This document shows positions 44,294 to 51,321 of a stretch of 64,000 bases of DNA, piece by piece. Position numbers and translations under genes: made by a program. Positions within the stretch are counted from its first letter, which is position 1. Every line of letters starts with the position of its first letter. The notes under the pieces are model-generated. The model did not search any database. It was not told the origin of the DNA and worked only from the letters and a program-made list of their open reading frames with translations. The DNA comes from an uncultured Lachnospiraceae bacterium (GTDB lineage: Bacteria > Bacillota > Clostridia > Lachnospirales > Lachnospiraceae), in contig CAJUHR010000026.1 of the NCBI GenBank assembly GCA_910586255.1, positions 9,934 through 73,933 of the forward strand. The letters are read 5' to 3'.

Positions 44294-44923
44294 ATGAATC
44301 CCAATACATTTCCCACAAAGGGCAATCTGATTCTGGCAAAAAACTCCCTGGCTCTTGCCACCCAGGGCTACGGATTGATGGACAAAAAACGAAACATTCT
44401 GCTTCGGGAGCTGATGGGGCTCATCAATGAGGCCAAAAGCATCCAGTCAGAGATTGACGCCACCTACGCAGAGGCCTACAAGGCCCTGCAGCAGGCCAAC
44501 ATCCAGCTGGGAATCCACTGTGTGGAGGAGATGGCCTTGTCTGTTCCCGTGGAGGATTCCATCCGCATCAAAACCCGAAGCATTATGGGCACGGAGATCC
44601 CTCTGGTCCAGCATGAATCCAAACCCATGAAGCTTTCCTACACCTACTACAACACCCGGGAATCTCTGGATGAGGCCCGTCTTCACTTTGAGAAGGTAAA
44701 GGATCTGACCATCCGGCTTTCCATGGTGGAAAATTCCGCTTACCGGCTGGCATCCAGTATCCGCAAAACCCAAAAACGGGCCAATGCGCTGAAAAACATC
44801 ACCATCCCCACCTACCAGGCACTTGTGGCGGATATCACCAACGCCTTAGAGGAAAAGGACCGGGAAGAATTTACCCGTCTCAAGGTAATCAAAAGCAGTC
44901 ATTCCGGAAAGTCCGCCTGGTAG
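44294..44923 (+). CDS. ntpD: V-type ATP synthase subunit D
   Basis: 209-residue central shaft subunit: two long helices (PTKGNLILAKNSLALATQGY at the N-terminus, SSIRKTQKRANALKNI at the C-terminus) that make the rotating coiled coil. AAGGAGG lies before ATG. Last gene of the operon; degenerate repeats and a palindrome follow. Confidence 0.95.
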   Translation: MNPNTFPTKGNLILAKNSLALATQGYGLMDKKRNILLRELMGLINEAKSIQSEIDATYAEAYKALQQANIQLGIHCVEEMALSVPVEDSIRIKTRSIMGTEIPLVQHESKPMKLSYTYYNTRESLDEARLHFEKVKDLTIRLSMVENSAYRLASSIRKTQKRANALKNITIPTYQALVADITNALEEKDREEFTRLKVIKSSHSGKSAW

Positions 44924-44933
44924 ACCGGCCGTA

Positions 44934-45042
44934 TTCCGGGGAAGCATCTGTAAATACCTCTCTGGAAAGTGCAAATACCACTTTGGAGAGTACAAAATAC
45001 GCCTCGGTGTGTGTAAATACGCTCCGGGGCGTGTTTAAAAAC
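44934..45042. repeat. Degenerate 20-22 bp tandem repeats after the ATPase operon
   Basis: Five loosely similar units ending in GTGTAAAT/GTGCAAAT/GTACAAAAT/GTGTTTAAA, each with a small inner dyad (for example ACGCTCCGGGGCGTGT and ACTTTGGAGAGT). They run into the palindrome at 45031-45081. Non-coding, between converging transcripts. Confidence 0.6.
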
Positions 45043-45081
45043 TGTTTCCCGCTGGCTGTGGGAAAATAAATTGTCAAACAC
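45031..45081. repeat. Palindromic element at the convergent ntpD/PAP2 junction
   Basis: GTGTTTAAAAACTGTTTCCC (45031-45050) faces GGGAAAATAAATTGTCAAACAC (45060-45081). The right arm read on the minus strand (GTTTGACAATTTATTTTCCC) resembles the left end of the element at 24498 (GTTTGAAAATTTATTCCC). It overlaps the TGA stop of the PAP2 gene and probably ends both transcripts. Confidence 0.6.
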
Positions 45082-45595
45082 ATTCCACGATTTTGCAGGC
45101 CGCCCACCCGGCGAAAAGCCCGATCAGGATTCCCCCCAGCACATCGCTGGGATAATGCACTCCCACATACAATCTGGAAAACGCAATCAGCCCCGCAAGC
45201 ACCAAAAGCCCGGCGCCATACGGCCGGGGCAGCTGTTTAAAGCCGGCCAGCGCCCCCGCAAAGGACGCGCAGGAATGACCAGAGGGAAAAGAATAATCCA
45301 TCTGTTTTTTAACCAGAAGCATCAGTCCGTCAATCACCTCATAGGGCCTTGTCCTTGCAAACACAGGCTTGCATATTATGTTGGTAATCAGCGCGCCGAT
45401 CATCAGCGCCAGCATCATAGCTATCCCGGCCTTTCTTGTCCTGCAAAAGCAGATAAGTCCAAGGGCCAGGACAATCCAGAACCATCCTCCGTTTCCTAAA
45501 AAGGTCACTGCCTTCCAGAATGGAGTTATCCACTCCTGTCTCATTGATTGAATCCACATCAATATCTGGCTGTCTAACTGCCACCACCATTCCAT
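45074..45595 (-). CDS. PAP2-family membrane phosphatase
   Basis: 173-residue membrane phosphatase with the three acid-phosphatase motifs: KPVFARTRP, FPSGHSCAS and SRLYVGVHYPSDVLGG. Five or six helices. In the family these act on undecaprenyl pyrophosphate or phosphatidic acid at the outer membrane face; recycling of the wall lipid carrier is plausible. The last residues ECV and the stop are encoded by the palindromic element. Confidence 0.9.
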   Translation of the reverse strand: MEWWWQLDSQILMWIQSMRQEWITPFWKAVTFLGNGGWFWIVLALGLICFCRTRKAGIAMMLALMIGALITNIICKPVFARTRPYEVIDGLMLLVKKQMDYSFPSGHSCASFAGALAGFKQLPRPYGAGLLVLAGLIAFSRLYVGVHYPSDVLGGILIGLFAGWAACKIVECV

Positions 45596-45608
45596 ATAAA
45601 TATTCCTC

Positions 45609-46253
45609 CTACATTGCCCTGGGCAGATTCCACCGGTATTTGCGGGCCAGTATGCGAATCGCCACCACCAAAAGGGCGCTTATGACCATGGACCCGTCAT
45701 TGCCGATCAGGCCTGAAAGTCCCACATAACAGATAGCCCCAACGATGGATGCACAGGCATACACATGCTTTTTCAGCACAGCCGGCGTCTGTCCTGCCAT
45801 CATATCCCTCAAAATTCCTCCGCCCACTCCGGTGATGGTTCCCAAAAACACCATCAGAAACCGATACTCTCCCAGCCCCGCCTCAATGGCAGTATCAATC
45901 CCCACCACCGTAAAGGCGCCCAGGCCGATAGCATCCAAAAGATTCATCACCCGCTCATAAAGCTCCGATTCCAGTATCTCCATAGTAATCCGGCAAAACC
46001 GCACAATGACAAACAACACCAGAACCGACAAAAAAGCCACCCACACATAGACCGGCTTCACAAACAGAGTGGGCGGATGGATCCCGATAATCAAATCCCT
46101 CAGCATCCCGCCTCCCACGGCCGTGGTCACTCCCAGCACAACAATTCCCAAAAGATCCAAATGCTTCTTAATCGCCACCATTCCTCCGGAACAGGCAAAA
46201 GCCGCTGTTCCAATGAGCTCTATAGCAAAAAACACCGTAATATTTCCACCCAT
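45609..46253 (-). CDS. TRIC/UPF0126-type membrane protein (YvgT/YadS family)
   Basis: 214-residue membrane protein with two repeats of three helices, each with a glycine-rich turn: GGGMLRDLIIGIHPP in the first and GGGILRDMMAGQTPA in the second. This is the bacterial trimeric intracellular cation channel layout; small-metabolite transport has also been proposed for relatives. 13 bp upstream of the PAP2 gene, so one operon. Start ATG has only a weak ribosome site. Confidence 0.88.
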   Translation of the reverse strand: MGGNITVFFAIELIGTAAFACSGGMVAIKKHLDLLGIVVLGVTTAVGGGMLRDLIIGIHPPTLFVKPVYVWVAFLSVLVLFVIVRFCRITMEILESELYERVMNLLDAIGLGAFTVVGIDTAIEAGLGEYRFLMVFLGTITGVGGGILRDMMAGQTPAVLKKHVYACASIVGAICYVGLSGLIGNDGSMVISALLVVAIRILARKYRWNLPRAM

Positions 46254-46543
46254 AGCAAAATATTTGCCGCTTTAATAAAGCAGCTCTCCTTCTATTGATA
46301 TAGCCTTACTTCTGCAAAATCCGAAATCGCCAATCACGGCTTCCGTTACCGACTCTTTACATATTCTTAAATCTCAACTACTCGGCCAAATTACCAAGTT
46401 CTATATACGCCTGTTATTTGCTTTTACAGTATATCATACATTTTTCTACGGGGATAGCAATAATTTTTCCATCTTCACAGAATTCATATATCACTCTCTC
46501 CTCCAAGGCGTACCTTTCAAAACCACTTAAAATTAATGATACA

Positions 46544-46607
46544 CTAGTACTGCATTGCGGAAATTCCGGTGAATTCGGCACTTGTTATTTTCGCAATGCA
46601 GTACTAG
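46544..46607. repeat. 64-bp inverted repeat element
   Basis: Perfect 16-bp arms CTAGTACTGCATTGCG (46544-46559) and their inverse (46592-46607), extended inward by four more pairs after one mismatch. Outer CTAGTAC matches the left end of the element at 11262. The other parts of the 46254-46705 gap show no gene. Confidence 0.7.
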
Positions 46608-46705
46608 ACATTTTCCCCCCAAAGAATTACAATAAAAAGCAACCCACCCGCTCCACAGGGCAAATATACACCACAAAATATACTCAGGAAAGGATCTCTG
46701 ATAAT

Positions 46706-47392
46706 ATGAAATTTTCCCATCTGCTTTCCGGCGTTTTCTGCTCCTTTGCATTGATGATTACCCTGCTGATCACCTCGGTGGAGGCAGTGACTTACTGGAC
46801 GCCAGGCTATTATGAAAAAGAGTACTCCAAATATCATGTGCTGGAATCTGTGTCCATGGAGATGGACGATCTTCTGGACGTAACCCGGGAAATGATGGCT
46901 TATCTGCGGGGCAACCGGGAGGATCTGCATGTTCCCACCATTGTCAACGGCCAGCCGCGGGAGTTTTTTAATGAGAGAGAAATCGCCCACATGGAGGATG
47001 TCCGCGGTCTCTTTCTGGCTGCCATTGCCATCCGGCGCTGCTGTCTGGCGGTGATCGCCGGCACGGTTATATTTCTGGTGGCAGCAAAGGCAGACTTAAA
47101 GCGGGTGCTTCCCCGGACTGTCTGCGCCGGAACCATATTGTTTTTTGTGATACTTACTGCTCTGGCAGCGCTGATTTCTACAGATTTTACAAAATATTTC
47201 GTGATATTTCACCAGATATTCTTTGACAATGACTTATGGCTTCTGGATCCCCGAACCGATTTGCTGATCAATATTGTGCCGGAGCCTTTTTTCATGGATA
47301 CGGCGGCCAGAATTGCCGTTACCTTTGGCGTCAGTGTTCTTGCGGTATTCGCCGCCTGTGTGGCTGGGATGCTTTTAACCGAAAAGAAGTAA
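46706..47392 (+). CDS. TIGR01906/DUF1461-type integral membrane protein
   Basis: 228-residue membrane protein: an N-terminal helix, a 90-residue external part with MEMDDLLDVTREMMAYLRGN, then three or four helices. This layout is that of the TIGR01906 family found in Firmicutes, function unknown. Start at 46706 (AGGAAAGGA upstream) is preferred to an ATG at 46418, whose first 96 residues would be read through the inverted repeat and lack family features. Confidence 0.8.
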   Translation: MKFSHLLSGVFCSFALMITLLITSVEAVTYWTPGYYEKEYSKYHVLESVSMEMDDLLDVTREMMAYLRGNREDLHVPTIVNGQPREFFNEREIAHMEDVRGLFLAAIAIRRCCLAVIAGTVIFLVAAKADLKRVLPRTVCAGTILFFVILTALAALISTDFTKYFVIFHQIFFDNDLWLLDPRTDLLINIVPEPFFMDTAARIAVTFGVSVLAVFAACVAGMLLTEKK

Positions 47393-47418
47393 ATGTAACA
47401 AAACTGTAATATTTTTTC

Positions 47419-47447
47419 TTTACTTGTACCGAAATATGGATTATACT
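47419..47447 (+). promoter_or_regulatory. Promoter of the carboxypeptidase gene
   Basis: TTTACT (47419-47424), 17-bp spacer, TATACT (47442-47447), 50 bp before the start codon. Confidence 0.45.
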
Positions 47448-47497
47448 ATAGGAAGCATATAACAGTTACTACAAATTGTAATGCGGAGAACACACTT

Positions 47498-49222
47498 ATG
47501 AAATCAATACGGATAAAAAAGGTATTATCCTTTTTTCTGTGCCTTTTTCTGACAGCCGGTCTGTTTCCCCGGTCTGTTCAGGCGGCTTCCGCCTGGCCGG
47601 ACGGACCATCCATCTCGGCAGAAGGCGGTATTTTGATCGATGGCGACTCCGGCGCCATTCTGTATGGAAAAAATATTCATGAACAATATTTTCCCGCCAG
47701 TATCACCAAGATCCTGACGGCACTCATTATTATTGAAAATTGTCAGATGGACGAGGTGGTGACCTTTTCCCATAACGCGGTCTACAATGTAGAGGCAAAC
47801 AGCAGCAACGCCAACATGGAGGAAGGCGACCGGATGACAGTCCGGGATTGTCTGTACGCCATGATGCTTCGCTCTGCCAATGAAGCAGCCAATGCCTTGG
47901 CCGAGCATGCCGCCAGCTCAACGGAGGCCTTTTCCTCCATCATGAACGCAAAAGCCATCTCTCTTGGCTGCACGGATTCCCATTTCAACAATCCCAGCGG
48001 CCTCAACGACCCGGAGCACTATACCTCTGCTCACGATATGGCACTGATTGCCAAGGCTGCCTTTGAAAATGAGACCTTTGCCCAGATCATCTCCACCCTT
48101 TACTATGACCTTCCGCCCACCAAGAGAAACCCAGAAGGGTTGCGGATTTATCCCGGCCATCAGATGATAAAGAAAAACAGCCCCAATTACTATGCGGGGG
48201 CCATAGGCGGCAAGACCGGCTATACCTCCTTGGCAGGCAATACCCTGGTGACCTGCGCCAAGAGAAATGATTTGAAGCTTATCACCGTGGTGCTCAACGG
48301 ACATCAGACCCATTACACGGATACCCGGGCTATGTTAAATTTCGGCTTTCGGAATTTTCACTCTATGGATATATCTGCAGTGGATGGCACCTATACGTCC
48401 GTGGAAAATGATATGACCATAGCCGGTCTTCCCACAACCGATCTGTCGGTGATTCACGTCCAGGAAAATCGCCGGATAACCCTTCCCATTCACGCCGAAT
48501 TTTCTGACGCGACCTCTTCCATCTCCTACGAGCTCCCATCCAATGCTCCGGAGTACGCGGCCGCCCAGATCAGCTATGAATATGAGGGACATGCCATTGG
48601 CTCTACCTATCTGATTATAAACCGTTTTCCGGCCGTGTCCGATCCCATGGCAGAGGCTTTATCTGACGCGGCGGCAAGTGCCTTGTCCGATCAGCCGGAT
48701 CCTGCCTCTTTGGATACCGTGTCCGATCAGCCATCTGATTTAGAGCCAGCGATTCAGGATTTTTCTGTTGACATTTCCTCCGGCCAGGAGGACGCGGCGG
48801 CAGACAAAGCCCCGGATGATGACGCGGCCCTCTCCGGAGAGCCGCAGGCGCTCAGTGAGATGGCCCCTGAATCAGCCGCTTCTGCTCTCACCGAAAATAC
48901 GGTTGACACCAGCAGGCGCATCTCTTCCTCAGAGGTTCCTGGCAGTGGTGTTATCCCTGTAAAAAAGTCCTCTGATTCCGGAAGGGAATTTCCTTTTTTT
49001 GCGCAGGCTGCTCTGTGGGCGGTTTTTGTCTGCACCGGCTTATGGGGCACCTTATATTTCTTAAAAACACAGAGAAAAAAAGCCTTCTCCGACCGGATGG
49101 CCCGCTATCAGAGACGGCAGAAGCGGCTTCAGGATATGGGTATATCCTCGGATGAATTCAATCTTCTCCTGAAGCAAAAGCGAATGAAAAAGGGAAGATC
49201 ATCAAACAGACATAAAAAATAG
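47498..49222 (+). CDS. D-alanyl-D-alanine carboxypeptidase (DacF-type, S11)
   Basis: 574-residue penicillin-binding protein that trims peptidoglycan side chains outside the membrane. Signal peptide to about residue 30; active-site Ser-Lys in SITKILTALI, second motif RSANEAAN (SxN), third motif GGKTGYT (KTG). After the S11 and beta domains comes a long acidic Ala/Ser/Asp-rich linker (about 385-500), a transmembrane helix near the C-terminus (AALWAVFVCTGLWGTLYFL) and a basic cytoplasmic tail. The C-terminal helix and tail are more than a usual amphipathic anchor. Confidence 0.93.
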   Translation: MKSIRIKKVLSFFLCLFLTAGLFPRSVQAASAWPDGPSISAEGGILIDGDSGAILYGKNIHEQYFPASITKILTALIIIENCQMDEVVTFSHNAVYNVEANSSNANMEEGDRMTVRDCLYAMMLRSANEAANALAEHAASSTEAFSSIMNAKAISLGCTDSHFNNPSGLNDPEHYTSAHDMALIAKAAFENETFAQIISTLYYDLPPTKRNPEGLRIYPGHQMIKKNSPNYYAGAIGGKTGYTSLAGNTLVTCAKRNDLKLITVVLNGHQTHYTDTRAMLNFGFRNFHSMDISAVDGTYTSVENDMTIAGLPTTDLSVIHVQENRRITLPIHAEFSDATSSISYELPSNAPEYAAAQISYEYEGHAIGSTYLIINRFPAVSDPMAEALSDAAASALSDQPDPASLDTVSDQPSDLEPAIQDFSVDISSGQEDAAADKAPDDDAALSGEPQALSEMAPESAASALTENTVDTSRRISSSEVPGSGVIPVKKSSDSGREFPFFAQAALWAVFVCTGLWGTLYFLKTQRKKAFSDRMARYQRRQKRLQDMGISSDEFNLLLKQKRMKKGRSSNRHKK

Positions 49223-49253
49223 CCGGGCGGCCAAAACCACTCAGCTATTTTTT
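49214..49253. terminator. Bidirectional terminator between carboxypeptidase and exonuclease
   Basis: AAAAAATAGC (49214-49223) pairs with GCTATTTTTT (49244-49253); it includes both stop codons and ends in T-runs on both strands. Confidence 0.7.
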
Positions 49254-50239
49254 TGTTCCTGTCCCAATCGTTTTCCCTTCTCCCTGCTGCGCTGAGCCCG
49301 TTTTTTGCGCAGCTCCTCCTTGCGGTGCATGATTGTCTGCGCCCCTGTCTCGTCTGTGAGCTTCAATGTTTTGACCACATAAACCTGCAGATCATCCACC
49401 CGCTTCATGCGCACCTTTCCTTTAAGATATCCGTGCTCCGGGCAAACCGCCAGGCCGTAATAAATCTTCTGGTTGGGGGTGAACCAACGAACCTTTTTTC
49501 GTAGCATACGTCCGCATTTGTAGCATTTCATCTCTGCTACGGACCGCTCCTTCATAGCCGCCTCCTTGGAGGGAAACACTCGGGAAACGTACTTTGAATA
49601 ATCGGGAAACTGAACCCGAATCTCCTCCTCCTTGTTATCCGGAATCCGGTAATAGTCAACGGACCGATAGGGCAAAAGCCGTTCCTCTCCCACCTCCTCC
49701 ATCATGCGGGCGAATACCTTGCTGGTATAATAGGCATCGTCCAGAGCTCGGTGAAAGGACCGCTCCTCCAAAAGCCCCATCTCCTCCACCGCCGCATCCA
49801 AAGATGGCTTCACTCCGTCTTTATAAAACAACGTGTACAATTTCTGAACATCATAATAAAACAGCGGCTTGGGAAAAGGATTGTCCACTCCGAAATATTT
49901 CATGTTCCGCTGCAGCTCTGTAAGGTCCATGGCCCCCCAGGTACAATAAATACAGTCCGGCCCGCACCAGTCCATGAAGCTTCTGACCGCGGTGGTAAAT
50001 TTTTCTCCGTGATGCCTCAGCTCCCCCATATCCATATGGGTCACTTCCGAGATGGCATAATGCATCTGAGTATATACCTGAGGCCGGATCAGACGGTGAA
50101 ACTCATCGGAAACAGAATAATCTTTTTGTAGTTTAACTGCCCCGATCTCAATAATCTCAAAAGGAAATTCTTCTATGGAATCCGCTTTACCGTGGGCACT
50201 CTGATTCCATTCCAAGTCAAATATAATGTAATTCTCCAT
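49241..50239 (-). CDS. DEDDh 3'-5' exonuclease (KapD-like)
   Basis: 332-residue DnaQ-fold exonuclease. ExoI motif IFDLEWNQ (Asp/Glu), and ExoIII motif SFHRALDDAYYTSKVF with catalytic His/Asp. Residues 1-200 are the nuclease; the rest has a CYKCGRMLRKK zinc-knuckle-like motif and a basic C-terminal tail (RKKRAQRSREKGKRL) that could bind nucleic acid. In the family, KapD is linked to sporulation control and others to RNA processing; role here unknown. Confidence 0.88.
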   Translation of the reverse strand: MENYIIFDLEWNQSAHGKADSIEEFPFEIIEIGAVKLQKDYSVSDEFHRLIRPQVYTQMHYAISEVTHMDMGELRHHGEKFTTAVRSFMDWCGPDCIYCTWGAMDLTELQRNMKYFGVDNPFPKPLFYYDVQKLYTLFYKDGVKPSLDAAVEEMGLLEERSFHRALDDAYYTSKVFARMMEEVGEERLLPYRSVDYYRIPDNKEEEIRVQFPDYSKYVSRVFPSKEAAMKERSVAEMKCYKCGRMLRKKVRWFTPNQKIYYGLAVCPEHGYLKGKVRMKRVDDLQVYVVKTLKLTDETGAQTIMHRKEELRKKRAQRSREKGKRLGQEQKNS

Positions 50240-50309
50240 AATAGAAAATTATATCATAAAGGTTCTCTTTTGCATAGGGTTCAATGTCTCAAAAAATCTG
50301 ATTGAAAAT

Positions 50310-51305
50310 CTAATCCAGCAGCAAGTAATTCACCGTATCCAGAAGCAGTTTCTTTGTAAAAAAACCGCCTTTTACAAGAAAGCTGATATTTTTTATCCGG
50401 TCCACCATATGACGGTACTCATCCTCTGTAATATTCCTTACAATGTCCGCTGCCTCCTTCAGCGAGCTGACGGAAAACCCCAGTCCATAGTCCAGAATCA
50501 CCTGCTCTCTGGCAAGTCCCTTCTGTACGATTACCGGAATCCCTGCCGCCAGATAGGTAGACAGCTTATGAGGCTGGTGATACATGTAATAGCTGGCCGG
50601 AGCCGTTTGCTCCCAGATCAGGCCAAAGCCCCCTTTCGTATACTCCAATAGCAGCTCTGTTGTATTTTTCCAACCGCCTAAGCGGATATTTTGTCCGTTT
50701 AACACAAAATTGCCCCCGGAATATAAATTCAGAGGAATGTCATAATTCCAGGAGTACAAAAAACCAAACTTTTCTGGAGAACCGGAAAAAAATACTTCTC
50801 TCCGAAATTCCGGCGTCCTGAGCTCCCCGTCAAAAGGAAAATCCCACATGGTCTGAACAAGGATTTTTTCCACGGTCAGGCCCTTTTTCCGCAAAAATTC
50901 CAGCATGGGCTCAGACGGGACAATCACAAGATCCGCCATATTGTAGGTCTCGATTATCGGCTGAAGATTTTCCTCCGGAACCCCCTCAAACATCATGGTA
51001 ATCACATCATGGATAAACACCGCCACCTTCACATTGGGATGTATACGGATCGTCTCCAGCAGCCTTTTATCATAATAGGGAAGGTTCCATGAAGGAGACT
51101 GGAAGATAACAAGATCCCCGGCTCTCACGGCCGAGGTGATTCCGTCCAGCCGCTTCGTTAGTTCCTCATTGGTATCACTGTCTGCCGGATATTGATAAAG
51201 GGCCATCTCCGTAAACCCAAGCTCCCTGGCAACCTTCGCCACGTTCTGCTGGGAAACCGCTGCTGTTGATATCATTCCATATAAATTCGTAATATGCATT
51301 GTCAT
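50310..51305 (-). CDS. gtf3: Gtf3-type glucosyltransferase (stand-alone paralog)
   Basis: 331-residue GT-B glycosyltransferase of the Gtf3/Nss family, which in streptococci adds glucose to O-linked GlcNAc on Srr adhesins. Seen: MHITNLYGMISTAAVSQQNV at the N-terminus, IFIHDVITMMFEGV, GGFGLIWEQT and HQPHKLSTYLAAGIPVIVQ (nucleotide-sugar site). It is closely similar, by eye about 60 percent identical, to the C-terminal part of the preceding gene, so it arose by tandem duplication. Last gene of the accessory Sec locus, 16 bp after the fusion gene. Confidence 0.88.
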   Translation of the reverse strand: MTMHITNLYGMISTAAVSQQNVAKVARELGFTEMALYQYPADSDTNEELTKRLDGITSAVRAGDLVIFQSPSWNLPYYDKRLLETIRIHPNVKVAVFIHDVITMMFEGVPEENLQPIIETYNMADLVIVPSEPMLEFLRKKGLTVEKILVQTMWDFPFDGELRTPEFRREVFFSGSPEKFGFLYSWNYDIPLNLYSGGNFVLNGQNIRLGGWKNTTELLLEYTKGGFGLIWEQTAPASYYMYHQPHKLSTYLAAGIPVIVQKGLAREQVILDYGLGFSVSSLKEAADIVRNITEDEYRHMVDRIKNISFLVKGGFFTKKLLLDTVNYLLLD

Positions 51306-51321
51306 AGTCCGCTTTCCCTCC

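Noticed and set aside
44127..44400. Possible rRNA or tRNA signals near ntpB/ntpD
   Set aside because: No cloverleaf or rRNA core words could be found; the stretch is coding.
46418..46705. 96-residue N-terminal extension of the DUF1461-type protein
   Set aside because: It reads through a perfect inverted repeat and the AT-rich leader; the ATG at 46706 has a ribosome site.
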